From Mesotaenium endlicherianum (taxonomy: Eukaryota > Streptophyta > Zygnematophyceae > Zygnematales > Mesotaeniaceae), in NCBI GenBank assembly GCA_009602735.1, contig WELA01009192.1, positions 187,242-251,241 on the forward strand: DNA of 64,000 bases, read 5' to 3'. Position 1 is the stretch's first letter. Each line of letters starts with the position of its first letter. This document shows, piece by piece, positions 11,063 through 20,971 of the stretch. The notes beneath the pieces were generated by a model. That model searched no databases. It saw nothing but the letters and a program-made list of their open reading frames with translations, and had not been told where the DNA came from. Made by a program: the position numbers and the translations under genes.

Positions 11063-11224
11063 GGGTGAGACATCATAAACATAACTTTTATCGACCTCAC
11101 CGACACGTTGAAAATTGGTTGGCAGCCGCGAGCAACCGTTACATGTGGTAACCTGAAATTCAATCGACGTGGAGCCGACGCGGACAGGCAAGGGTAGGGG
11201 CAAGGTACGCAACGCCCAGTTTTA
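11063..11224. other. Short unassigned spacer
   Basis: About 160 bp between the outermost B1 LTR and M1. I see no gene or repeat end in it. The sequence right of 11062 (GGGTG) would be the target site of the oldest B insertion. Confidence 0.4.
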
Positions 11225-12106
11225 GGGCAAATTACAAAACTACCCCTTTTTTCAAACTAATTACAAAGCTACCCCTCGCACATGTAAATGGCGTCCTCGT
11301 AGACCTTACACGAACAAATGACGTGCCACACGAATTTGCACGAGACCCTACCTGACACACCACTTCTCTCTTATGTTTCCAACTAGTTTCCAAAAATTGC
11401 CATAACCACACCTCTAACTGATCCACCATCACGAAACAAATTGCCCAAGGACGCCAAAAATTTGGTCCCTCGTATTTTTGTCACTTATTTCTTGCGCCTT
11501 CATTTTTTAAACCCTGTATGTTCACAAACTATATTTATCACATTCCTTGCTATTTCACATAGCAACGGAGTCACAACAAGCTAATTGTAGAGGCTTAGCA
11601 AAGGGGTTAGTTACTAATGGCACATTGCTGTTGAGGTTGGTTCTGGCTAATTGTTCCTCTTCCTAAGCATGTCGCGCCGTTTTTAACTGCGCATCCATGG
11701 GAACTCAATCACATTAGTTACACCCGTGCCTGGGTGGAGAAAGAATGCAGAGGTAGTATGCAAGTTCACCCCCCTACCTCCATCCACCTACATATATTCA
11801 CCATAAGAAGTAGCTTGTTGGAGTTTTAAGCGTGAAAATAAAAGCAGAGAGTGAGGTAGCGAGAAGAGAGTGCGCGCAAAATTTGGCGTCCTTGGGCAGT
11901 GTGGACGTGAAGGTGGATCAGTTATAAAAGTGGTGGTTTGAGATTTCGGAAATGAAGGAGGGAAATGGAGTGTCGGGTAGGGTCCGTGCGAATTTGTGTG
12001 GCACGTCATTTGTTCGTGTAAGGCCGAGGGGTAGTTTTGTTATTAGTTTGAAAGAAGGGGTAGATTTTGTAATAAAAAAGTTGGAAGGGGTAGTTTTGTA
12101 ATTGGG
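11225..12106. mobile_element. Non-autonomous TIR DNA transposon M1
   Basis: About 880 bp bounded by long terminal inverted repeats: left 11225-11362, right 11968-12106, roughly 80-85% matched by eye. Shared words include ATTACAAAACTACCCC, CTTACACGAACAAATGACGT, GTGCCACACRAATT and ACCCTACC. The interior has no convincing ORF, so the element must be mobilised in trans. Inverted repeats over 100 bp and ends beginning GGG suggest a Mutator-like (MULE) origin; the superfamily is an inference because no clean target duplication was found. Confidence 0.8.
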
Positions 12107-12823
12107 AAAAGTACATATTTACCATCGATTTTCGCCGCTACTCTAGATTTACCATCGATTGGTGCAAACTGGACGGAAATACCCGAATTTTGCCAATTTG
12201 GACAAAATTACCATTTTTTTGTCCCGAACGTGTTTTGTTGCTTTCTCAATGTATACTTTGCATTGCGAGTATCGTCGAGCACTTCTGACGTACAGTCGTG
12301 CGAACTTTATTCACACAAGTATCTTTTGACGATCTTTTTTAAGGAAAAGAAAAAATTTAAACATGAAGCCAATTTTAGTGACAATTAAAAACAGCTATAT
12401 TTATTGCTTTCGAAATTCTAAAAATTTTGCAAGCTTAAAATTTCATAACTCTTTATCACAAACCCTAAACTCTGAATAGTATAGCGTTACCTTCACAAGC
12501 CCAAAGGTATTTTGGCCCTCACCTCCAGTCCTTCAACTTTCGGATTAAATTTCAGACAAATATACCTTAAAAGCTTTTGTCTAAAAGCCAAGATTCTCTC
12601 CTCAGAAACAGAAATCCTACATTGAAAGCAACGACTTTTCACCCTCATTCATTCATGTCAAGTCTTACTTACACACCGACAGGACCTAGCTATAAGTAAA
12701 GCCCTTGTTCTCAATACTATGTATCCTGAGGCGTTCGGGACAAAAAAGTGGCATTTTTGTCCAAATTGGCAGAATCTGGGGATTTCTGTCCAATTTGCAC
12801 CAATGTCGCGACTACTATCCGTT
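12104..12823. mobile_element. Non-autonomous TIR DNA transposon M2 (right end cut by C1 LTR)
   Basis: Inverted repeats at 12159-12230 and 12732-12803 pair over about 72 bp (TTGGTGCAAAYTGGAC, TGCCAATTTGGACAAAA, TTTTTTGTCCCGAACG). The left end probably begins at GGGAAAAGTACATATTTACC, directly next to M1's right end. The right end is lost where the C1 LTR begins at 12824. The interior is AT-rich without an ORF. The end style resembles M1 but the repeats are not the same family. Confidence 0.75.
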
Positions 12824-14043
12824 TGACGGTGCAGCAAGCGCAGCGCAAGCTACGGCCACCCAGGTACGGAAAGTCAACGTTGACTCACCGACCACTTGAT
12901 GATTTCGTCGCAGTCAGCGGTTATGTCAGCATCAAGACCACTGGCAAGGGGCCAATGTCAATATGCCCCACACCCAGGAATTGGGGAGGTTTTGACAGCA
13001 TAGATAGTCACGAGACTAGAAGCTGGGGATCAGTAATGAGCCGCCCAGCAGGTACCAAGTCCGGTACTTTGTGACTGGCAGATTAAGCCAGGTCATGGCC
13101 GCAATGCCAAGATAGATTACGGCCGCCCGGCTGGGATCCTTGAGCAAGTGGCATTTGCTTGTACACACCGTTCAGGAGTTCTTAGCCATGAGCCAATCAG
13201 GCGTGACTGCCAGCTGAGAAGCCAAGCAGCCACGCGCGACAGTCACGAGGTGTGCATGCATGCTGAGTGACTACGAGTTTGAGTTGAGCATGGCTAGGCA
13301 GAAGCGACATGCAGCTAAGCTTTGTGACTAAGCACGGCATTCTCGAAGGATGACGCTGTGTGGTGCCTGCGAAAGGCACGAACCTTGCCTGAGACATGTC
13401 ATTCACTCTCACGCACTTTTGCCAAGAAGCAGAGGAAGCAGAAGGAAGGAGAAGAAGGGCGCGAAGAAGAAGGAGTTCCCAAGGCCATTGGAGGGCCGAG
13501 GCCCCACGCTTCTGCCAACGCTGAAGATTCTTCTCAGGGTATCATAGATAAGTTAGGATTGTAGGAGTTCCCAAGAGGGAATCTCAATGTTGACAGCAGG
13601 AGGACTGCTGAATAGAATCTGCTAGGAGAGTAGCACAAATTCGGCCAAACGTCACAAGTGTGTGTGAAGCAGCCTTAAAAATGGTGAGTTGTGTGTTAGT
13701 TTCCAGTTTTTCAGAAGTCGCATTTGCATCTCGAAGAGAGAGAGTAGTATTGACAAATAAAGCTCTCAGTGAAGAACTGAGTGAGCCCAGACTGGCAGTG
13801 AAGAGCTGTTAAGGCGCGGAGTTAAGTGAAGAGCTTGACCTAGGCCAGCATAGACGTGTAGTTTCAGAGTTTTGTAAGCTGTGACTTGTGAAAGTTAAGC
13901 GAAAGCCTGAAGGGCGATTTTCTCTGAACCTGACGTTGTATGTCAAGCTGCTTAGAGTGTGATTTCTGCAAACTACAATTTGCTCGCCTGTAAACCCAAG
14001 AACTTTAAGGCATAAAGCCTAAGTGGATGTAAGAGACTTTCGT
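12824..14043 (+). repeat. 5' LTR of C1
   Basis: About 1.22 kb, from TGACGGTGC. It is nearly identical to 22098-23318, including a short antisense ORF and several GAAGAGCTT-type repeats. The expected CA end and a primer-binding site are not found; the match stops inside AGAGACTTTCGT. The left copy probably lost its LTR end, leader and gag start by deletion. Confidence 0.8.
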
Positions 14044-15366
14044 CCTACTTTTGAGAACTTGGGTTCTGTGGTTCAGGTGAATAGAAATTCCCAAGCAAAT
14101 TGGGGATTGAGGCCTGTGAAGGCCGCCGGTGCTCAACCTGGAAGGGGACCCGGAGAAATTCAACTGTACATGCGGTTAAGGAGTGGAAGACTCTATTACC
14201 CTGTGGAGCGTGCGGAAGGTTCTGATTCAAGCCAGAGTCCACGAGGAAGTGAGACATCTGAGCGTACGGATAACCTGTGGAGTGAGCAACCGTCGGGAGA
14301 CGAGTCTCGCCATACTGCCACAAACGGTGAGAATCCGTACAACGAGCGAGCCTTTGTACCTAATTTAGGCAGAGAGCACGACGTGTGGGGTAGAGATGGT
14401 GAGTCTTGGTCACCAATCAAAATGACTGGTGATGATAAGGATGAAAATCTTAAGTTCAAGCTGTCTACAAAGTATTTTGGTGGACGAACTGGTGTGAATA
14501 GTCTCACTTTCGAAGAGTTTGATGAGATCTGTAGGGCTTAATTCTTTGAGAAAATCCGAAAGGATTCTTCTTACACTCAGTCAGTCGCTTTTATAAGCTC
14601 GGTTCACTACTTGGACAAGGATGCCTTGCTGCTTTATCGCCAATTCTGGAAGGATGAGAACCTTACCCAGGAATGGGCGTTTGACGAGCAAAAGAAGGCG
14701 AGGGATAAAAAATCCAGAAAGAGGCTGCGAAAGCCCGCCTGTCCGCTTCGTCATCAGGATGAGCGATACCTGCTGCACCTGCTGAGAGCGTAGACTTAGC
14801 TGCACTAACACAAGAATTAACAGATGTCATGAAGCAACTCACCGAGGGTCAGCACCAAGCGGCTACTCGAGATGATGATGCTGGATCTGTCGCAGAATTG
14901 CGTAAAGTGTGTACAGAATTGTGTGAAAAGATTGCTAAAGAACGTCTATTATGATGCAGATGTGGCCAAAAATACCGTAAAGGAAGGCAAGAAGGTGACG
15001 CCTGACAAGGCCGTGGCTACAACGACGGCGGAGCGCGCAGATCATGACCGCCTGGTTCCAAGGAATGCTGGGAAGCTTCCTCAGACCTTCCGGATCACTC
15101 TTGATGAGAACGAGATTGCGCAGCTACGACAAGCCAAGCCTGGGCCACGCAAGACATTTAGTTTTTTGCTGGAAAAGCTGAAGGCTCTGGTGGAACACCG
15201 GATTCAACACATTCCTTGTCTTTCGCTCACTGATCTGCGTCTTACGTATACTTTCACGGTTGAAGAAGCCGGACCGCAATTGGACATAGCTGAGGAAGGC
15301 GCAAACAGTGCTTCGCTGCCTACTAATTTCAGCACTGTGGAGTGCAGAACAAGGATAGAGTTTTGA
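14023..15366 (+). pseudogene. Gag-like region of C1 (broken)
   Basis: One plus-strand frame is open over 14023-14541, 14611-14793 and 14872-15366 and is interrupted by stops at 14539, 14791 and several codons up to 14872. There is no ATG at the left edge; the frame continues out of the LTR. Recognisable pieces are few: an acidic/Ser-rich segment, a charged EFDEICRA stretch, DKDALLLYRQFWKDE, and a basic KKSRKRLRK patch that could be a nuclear-localisation signal. I see no CCHC knuckle. The gag assignment rests on position between LTR and protease, not on a motif. Confidence 0.5.
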
Positions 15367-15398
15367 CGTTCAACGAATAAGCCGCTCCCAATATCCTA

Positions 15399-15740
15399 TT
15401 GGACACTGGCGCACAGCCAGTAATCTTGGGAAAGCGAGCTGTGACAGCTCTGGGATTGACGCCAAGGGACCTGAAAGAAAGTTCTTTTCAGTTGAGGACT
15501 GCATCTGGGCAGATTTCAAAGTCTTGTGGAATTACCCGCAAGCTTGTGAAAATCACAGTAAACTTGGGGAAACCTGAGGAGGCGTCACTGCTCATAGAAT
15601 GCACGGTGACAGAGGCAGAGAACTATGATGTCCTCTTGAGGACAGAAGCTCTGATTTCCTTGGGTATGATCATCGACCTGCGGAAGCAGAGGGTGACTTA
15701 CCAGTCAACAGATCGGCAGCCGACAGGAGAATTCCTGTAA
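15399..15740 (+). pseudogene. Retropepsin-like protease of C1
   Basis: The domain opens with NILLDTGAQPVILG, the D-T-G-A active site of retroviral-type aspartic proteases, followed by a flap-like region (RTASGQISKSCGI) and the hydrophobic strand YDVLLRTEALISLGMIIDL. About 113 residues, a normal length. A TAA at 15738 ends the frame. The C2 copy has one base more at this place and reads straight on into the MVCSGEANYG linker, so the stop in C1 comes from a 1-bp deletion and protease, methyltransferase and RT were originally one polyprotein. It would release the mature enzymes by cleavage. Confidence 0.82.
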
Positions 15741-15742
15741 AA

Positions 15743-16045
15743 ATGGTTTGCTCGGGAGAGGCGAACTACGGACTGCTAGACTGTTGTGTGAATGACCAGT
15801 ATCCAGGCCATTATGACCTCATCATGCAACGCGAAGAGGAATGCTACACCAGCGTCAACATGCCGACTCCCTTGGTTTTGCAACCTCAGATTATGGAGCA
15901 ACTGGAAGCTGTGAGTAACAGGGACCGTGGCCCGCAAGAGCTGCTGCCAGTTCCCTACCCAATTAAGTCTGCTGCCAATTTGGTGCCTAGAGTAGACCCG
16001 CTGCCGCAAGGCATTGTGCGGATGGAGGACCCTTTTCGCAGGTGA
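15743..16045 (+). CDS. Linker between protease and methyltransferase, C1
   Basis: About 100 residues from ATG 15743 (MVCSGEANYG). The first 35 are conserved in C2 (MVCSGEANYGVLDCC), where they continue directly into another linker. The remainder, from about 15855, is present only in C1 and leads into the methyltransferase. It ends at TGA 16043 in the context AGG TGA GGA, in the same frame as the methyltransferase that starts nine bases later. A single C-to-T change of CGA would explain the stop. No catalytic motif is visible. Confidence 0.6.
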   Translation: MVCSGEANYGLLDCCVNDQYPGHYDLIMQREEECYTSVNMPTPLVLQPQIMEQLEAVSNRDRGPQELLPVPYPIKSAANLVPRVDPLPQGIVRMEDPFRR

Positions 16046-16054
16046 GGAGTAGTA

Positions 16055-17431
16055 GTGCTGGAATTGTTCGCCGGACTTGGTTCTGGAATCATCTCACTGA
16101 TTCAGCGAGGTATCCAAGTATCCAAAGTGCTATATGTGGACAATGATGCGAGTGCTTTCACAGCATTTAAGAATGTCATGAGTCAGATGCGACAAATGTA
16201 CCATTTCAAGGCGTTGGTTCCTACTGATTCTAGGTTAGTGCGTCTCGCTGGAGGGAACATTCTCGATGTGAAGTCTGAGAACCTGTATGGTTACAAGATT
16301 GACTTGATCTTTGCGGGATTCCCTTGTCAACCTTTCTCGCAAGCCGGGAACAGGAGGGGATTCAATGACCCGCGAGAACAACACTGGGGATGGATGGTGA
16401 AAATCATCAGCATGCTGCGGGAACGCCAGCATCTCTACCCACCAGTGTTTCTAATTGAGAATGTACATCCAGGAATGGATTATAACCAGATGAAGTCAGG
16501 AGATCCATGGCTGATCTTCGACTCCACCTTGGGTCATCATGTATTGATCAACGACGCCAGGCACGGAGGACTCTCACATCGGGCCAGACTATTCTGGACC
16601 AACGGCATGTCCATTGAAGTCCTGAGGGAGATGGAGGAGATTACGCGGCGCACACCAACAGCAGTATTTGTGGGAGAAGCACTGACGGTGGAAACCAAGC
16701 CAGTGATCAGGAGGGATTCCTACCTACAGTACGTCATCAACGAGCCAGGCCGGCCAAGGGTGGTGCTGCCCACCTTCACGGCATACCCAGGATCACGCGC
16801 ATTCGTGAATGGAGGACCGGGAATGGTCAAGAATGCGCACGACGGGGAAGCACAGTGGAGAGAGCCAACAGCTGAAGAGAAGGGAAGGTGCCTGGGGGTA
16901 CCCAACTCCATTGCACAAGAAATTGTTGCGATGGTGGGACAGGACGACGCTGGGAAGATATTCGGCAATATGATTGGGCATCACTCCATGACATGGTTGG
17001 TGGAGACGATTATGACTTGGCAACAGATGACGTTCTCTGACAAGCCTATGCCCAGGCCGAGACCAGTAACAATAGGAGTCCATGTGGTGCCAACCTCTGA
17101 TCAGAGAGCTATCAGAGAAGCGCATCAGCAACAAGAAGAACATAGTGTTGAAAGGGACGCAGCTGAGGCTGACCAAGATGAAACACTCAGAGAAACCAGA
17201 GTGGTGGAGCTGACCAGGTGTCAAGACCTATTGGCGCGAATTGACAATCGGATGGCGGCTCTACACGACCCCTTGGAAAGAGAGCTGCGAAGGCTGCAAG
17301 AAGACGTAGCCATAGAAGACCAAGCAACTGGTGCAGCAAACCCTTTGGTGAGCGCTGCAGCAAGCAAACCACAGGAGGTTCCATTATCTGCAGAACGTGC
17401 CAGCCAGATATTTGTGAGGATGCCGGAATGA
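16055..17431 (+). CDS. Cytosine-5 DNA methyltransferase domain of retrotransposon C1
   Basis: About 458 uninterrupted codons. Transfers a methyl group from S-adenosylmethionine to cytosine C5 in DNA. Motifs in order: motif I LELFAGLGSG (SAM binding, residues 2-11), motif IV GFPCQPFSQAG with catalytic Cys91, motif VI IENV with Glu135, motif VIII LSHRARLFWTN (Arg176, Arg178), a target-recognition stretch, a motif IX-like RCLGVPNSIA, and motif X IFGNMIGHHSM. The SHRAR-FW form resembles DNMT3-type enzymes. A charged coiled-coil tail follows. There is no ATG before motif I: the frame opens from TGA 16043 and runs on past TGA 17429 into the next linker, so it is part of the polyprotein. It is the longest open stretch of C1. 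Confidence 0.9.
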   Translation: MLELFAGLGSGIISLIQRGIQVSKVLYVDNDASAFTAFKNVMSQMRQMYHFKALVPTDSRLVRLAGGNILDVKSENLYGYKIDLIFAGFPCQPFSQAGNRRGFNDPREQHWGWMVKIISMLRERQHLYPPVFLIENVHPGMDYNQMKSGDPWLIFDSTLGHHVLINDARHGGLSHRARLFWTNGMSIEVLREMEEITRRTPTAVFVGEALTVETKPVIRRDSYLQYVINEPGRPRVVLPTFTAYPGSRAFVNGGPGMVKNAHDGEAQWREPTAEEKGRCLGVPNSIAQEIVAMVGQDDAGKIFGNMIGHHSMTWLVETIMTWQQMTFSDKPMPRPRPVTIGVHVVPTSDQRAIREAHQQQEEHSVERDAAEADQDETLRETRVVELTRCQDLLARIDNRMAALHDPLERELRRLQEDVAIEDQATGAANPLVSAAASKPQEVPLSAERASQIFVRMPE

Positions 17432-17461
17432 GAGGACAATACCACTTCTGAGTTACGGAAC

Positions 17462-18725
17462 ATGGCCCCAGACCAGGTCTACGGAAGCCCATCCCCAGAC
17501 GCGGTAACGTCAAGATATGAAGAATGCCAGTGCAATATTGGCGAATGTGCCGAAGAATGCAGTCAGAATTCAGGGAATTCTGGAGCGTCTGGAAAGACCA
17601 TTTGCCTGGAGGTGATTTTTGAAGAACGCAGAAAGGAGACGGTCGAGAGATTGCCCGCTACACCTATTCTGATGAGCCCAGAGCCAGAGGCCAAAAGGCA
17701 ACCACAAGACACAGTTGGCAGCACTGTTGAGTCAATCACCAGGCAAATCATGGAGCAGTTGCTGGAAGCAGACGCCCCTCAACTTAAGGAAGAGAAATTG
17801 GCGAAAGCAGCTCTCGCTCTACAGTCAGCCATCATCAACATGGCGAGGCTCAACACAGAAGGGGATGAAGAATCGCCGCCTCCTGAAACAGAGAAGCTAG
17901 AGGAGGGAGAGGATGCAGAGATGCAAGGCCTCTCAAAGTTGGAGTTGCCATCACTCAATAATGGGGGGGACGCCAGGGAAGAAATTCCACGTTTTCCTAC
18001 GCCAGAGTTGGATCTGCTTGACTTACAGGAGTTGAGGACAGACGACTGGGTAACTGACCACCTGATGGGACCAAGCCCGGCAGATCTTTATGAAGAACTA
18101 AGGTCACCAACATCCAGTACCTCTATTGCCAGTTTTTTAGTGGCAGAGTCCAAGTCAATAGTACGACCGCCGCAACGGCAGGAGGTGACTGCCTGCACTG
18201 CTAAAGTGGAAACAGCCCAAGGTAAGCCCGAAAGTCGTGCAAACAGACCAAGGAAGGTGGCCCGTGAGGGTAACGCATCTTTTAGGAGGATGCTAAAGCA
18301 ATATTTCAAGCATAAGGGGAAGGCTCAGAGAGAGGGCGTTCCGCGAGGAACCACAGCCCCACCTCCTCCGGGTAATCAGCCCTAAGACAGATCCTGCAGG
18401 TTGGCCAATGGCAAACCAACCTCGGCCACGTGAAGAAGGAGGAACAGGGACCAGTTGGACTGCAGTCGACGAGGAAATGTTCTTGAGGCAACCCATACGG
18501 AGGCGCCTGACGTACACCTCACCGCAGGAGAGGCGACGTGTCATTGGGAAAGGTAAAAAGCCTAGGAAACAGGCTGCAGAGCCTATGGCAACAGAGGAGC
18601 AAGCTGCAAAGCCCGCTACCCCACCTCCTAAGAATCAGGCAGAAAAACCTGAGGGACAAAATCAGGCAGAAAAGCCTGAGGGCCAGGATGAGGGCGGAAA
18701 GCCCCCACCTGCATCCAAGGAATAG
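17462..18725 (+). pseudogene. Linker region between methyltransferase and RT, C1
   Basis: Frame-continuous with the methyltransferase across TGA 17429; open to TAA 18383, then a frame change, with 18408-18725 in the RT frame. Homology to C2 resumes at about 17526 (CQCNIGECAEE versus CQCNIDEWAEE) and continues: KTICLE, IMEQLLEADA, ALQSAIINMARLNTE, PRFPTPELDLLDLQELRTD, and a basic RPRKVAREGNASFRRML segment. The last part carries Lys/Pro/Glu repeats (QAEKPEGQ three times). It looks like a disordered scaffold or a second capsid-like spacer; I recognise no enzyme. Conservation between two diverged copies suggests it had a function in the element. Confidence 0.65.
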
Positions 18726-18788
18726 CAACTACTAGATGCCTTTGTTGGGGAGAAGCAACCTGAAACTGAGACTTTTGCCATTGGGAAA

Positions 18789-19790
18789 ATGGTCTCAGCC
18801 CAGCAAAAAGCACAAGTAGAAAGGTTGCTGAAGAAACACCGCAATGTATTTGCTTTTACTAAAGAGGAGATTGGTAGAACCACTGCCAGTGTGTGTGACA
18901 TCACACTAATTACTGATAACCTAGTCAGACTTGGGCCGCATAAGCTCAGTCAGACAAAGTGGGAGTGTGTGGAGAAAACTTGCGCAGAGCTGCATAAGCT
19001 CCGTATGATTGAAAAATCTACCTCAGTGCATGGGGCTCCCACAGTAGTAGTCGTTAAAAAGGACGAGGCCGGCAATTACACTGCCACTCGCATGTGTGGA
19101 GATTACAGGCGACTGAATCTCTACACAGAGCCAGACAGCTACGTGATGCCTACATCGGAGCGGATCTTTGCAATTGCCACCACCGGAAAGGTGTTCAGCA
19201 TCATCGATCTGCGCCAAGGCTTCAACCAGATCCCTGTGAAAACAGAAGATCGAGATAAGACCGCTTTCTGGGCTCAAAGGGAACTTTGGCAATGGACAGT
19301 AATGCCGTTTGGGCTGAAAAATGGACTAAATGGATAAAGTGCCGGAGGGGCTGGATTTTGCTAAACCATACATTGACGATGTGGTAGTATTCAGCAAGTC
19401 AATAGAGGAGCACCTCGAGCACTTGGAACAAGTGTTCCAGCGCCTGAGAAATTTCAGATGAAGCTGCATCCTGGAAAGTGCAGATTCTTTGAGGCACACG
19501 TGCCGCACCTAAGACATGAGATTGGGAACAATGCTATGTGTCCTCAGGCTGTGAAGACTGAGGCCATTTATAAGATACCTGCACCTGCGAATGTGTCTAA
19601 GCTGAAAGCTTTGTTAGGGCTAAGCGGATACTATCGTAAGTTTGTGAAGGTTTATAGCAGAATTGCTAAATCCCTGACGGAACTCTTGAAAAAGGATGTG
19701 CCTTTTGTGTGGACAGAAGCTCAGGAGAAAGCTATGAACGAGCTTAAGGAGCGGCTGGTAACAGCCCCAGTCTTGCGAACGCCTGACTAG
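18789..19790 (+). pseudogene. Reverse transcriptase of C1 (deleted across the palm)
   Basis: Gypsy-type RT. Fingers and palm at 18789-19337 include HGAPTVVVVKKD, MCGDYRRLN, FSIIDLRQGFNQIPV (first catalytic Asp) and QWTVMPFGLKN. A deletion removes the segment that in C2 reads APAIFQRTMDEEL. The catalytic box PYIDDVVVFS follows in another frame (19330-19461), and the thumb/connection (GLSGYYRKFVKVYSRIA, PFVWTEAQEKAMNELK) in a third (19458-19790). The deletion plus two frame changes rule out an active enzyme. The role in the family is copying element RNA into cDNA. Confidence 0.85.
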
Positions 19791-20249
19791 TCCAAGCCGT
19801 TCAATCTGCACACTGACTGGAGTCGTGTGGAAATTGGCGCAGTGCTCACTCACGCCGCAAGCCCTAGAGAGGAGTATGTCATTGCCTATGCCTCACGCTC
19901 TAACAATTGAGCGGAGAGCAATTACTCGTCCTAAAAAGGAGAGATGCTGGCAGTGGTTTGGACTGTCACACACTTCAGAGAATATCTATGGGGAAGACCC
20001 TTCACGCTAATCACGGATCACTCACCATTATTATGGCTGATGAAGAATGGAGACCTCACTGGTAAGTTGGCTCGCTGGGCTCTTAAGCTGCAAGAGTACC
20101 AAATGACGGTGGTACACAGAGCAGGAGTGCTCAACAACGACGCCGATGGACTCAGCAGGAACCCAGACCCATCTTCCGATGACAAAACAGGAGCTCGAGA
20201 GGACGAAGAACCGAGCAGCCCAGCAGATGAAAGGGGCAGAGTGCCCTAG
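19791..20249 (+). pseudogene. RNase H of C1 (stops)
   Basis: Continues RT with FNLHTDWSRVEIGAVLTHA, where the first RNase H Asp is seen, then YVIAYASRS, and after two stops GEMLAVVWTVTHFREYLWG, TLITDHSPLLWL and VLNNDADGLSR (second and third acidic residues). Stops at 19788, about 19908 and 19932 break it. RNase H degrades the RNA strand of the RNA-DNA hybrid. At 20228 the frame is interrupted by a solo LTR. Confidence 0.8.
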
Positions 20250-20971
20250 TGGAAGCGTAGTGACTCACGAGGAACAAAGCTAGTTGCAATCATACTCAAG
20301 AGTGCAGCGGCATATTGCTAAGAAAGCTTAGGAAAATTACTTGACATTTTGAGCGGCAAGAAACTGCTCACAAATGATGTAGGATGAAAGGCCTTGTCAT
20401 TACAAACCCGTAGAAATTTACAGAAGTGAAAACTGATGAGAAATAAAGAAGTTATGCCTATTTATAATTTTCTGCCTAAATGCTCCTCTCTAGGAGGAAG
20501 TTACGGATTTTCCTAAGTGTTCGTCAAATCTTCCCTTCCAGAATATTCGTGAGTAAGCCAGATCAGTCTAATCTGACGTGTCGGGCTGAATTGACGTCCA
20601 CATACATGCATCGACATTACCAGAATATTCTATCTTAGACGCGCTAGGCTAAACCGAAACTTCTAGGTAAATCGACCTAGTCGGCACTCCGCGTCAGCCG
20701 AACTTACGTGAAGGTTTGAGTTCATTCTAACGGGCCAGATCGCTCGACACTGTCGGTCAATCCGACGGTCGCGCTCACCGCGAATTAAGGACAGTCGTCA
20801 ACCGACCTCAAAACTAATTAAACTTCAGAAATCCTTAACTCTCTCAATACTTGACCAAATTCGATGAACTTTATATCAAAATGACTACAAGAATGCACTC
20901 TACATGAATGTACAATCAAAACATAATTTTATGAAACTCAAAAATGCACTTTACAAACCTATGACCTTACA
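20228..20971. repeat. Solo LTR inserted in C1 between RNase H and integrase
   Basis: 744 bp beginning TGAAAGGGGC and ending ACCTTACA, flanked on both sides by GCAGA (20223-20227 and 20972-20976). Removing it joins the polyprotein just as in C2 (SSP then ELV). TG...CA ends plus a 5-bp direct repeat make this a solo LTR left after recombination of a full element. It is not homologous to LTR families A, B or C here. Its orientation cannot be told. Confidence 0.85.

Noticed and set aside
13197-13412. 71-codon ORF repeated identically at 22472-22687 (minus strand)
   Set aside because: It is part of the C1 LTR, so the identity comes from the LTR duplication; no domain and no reason to think it is translated.
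16055-17431. DNMT as a bacterial restriction-modification gene or contamination
   Set aside because: It is frame-continuous with gypsy linkers that are conserved in C2, and no restriction gene is nearby; a retroelement module is the simpler reading.
17462-18385. Linker after the DNMT as an extra chromatin domain
   Set aside because: It is low-complexity and acidic with short conserved words only; it is also present in C2, which has no DNMT, so it belongs to the retroelement itself.
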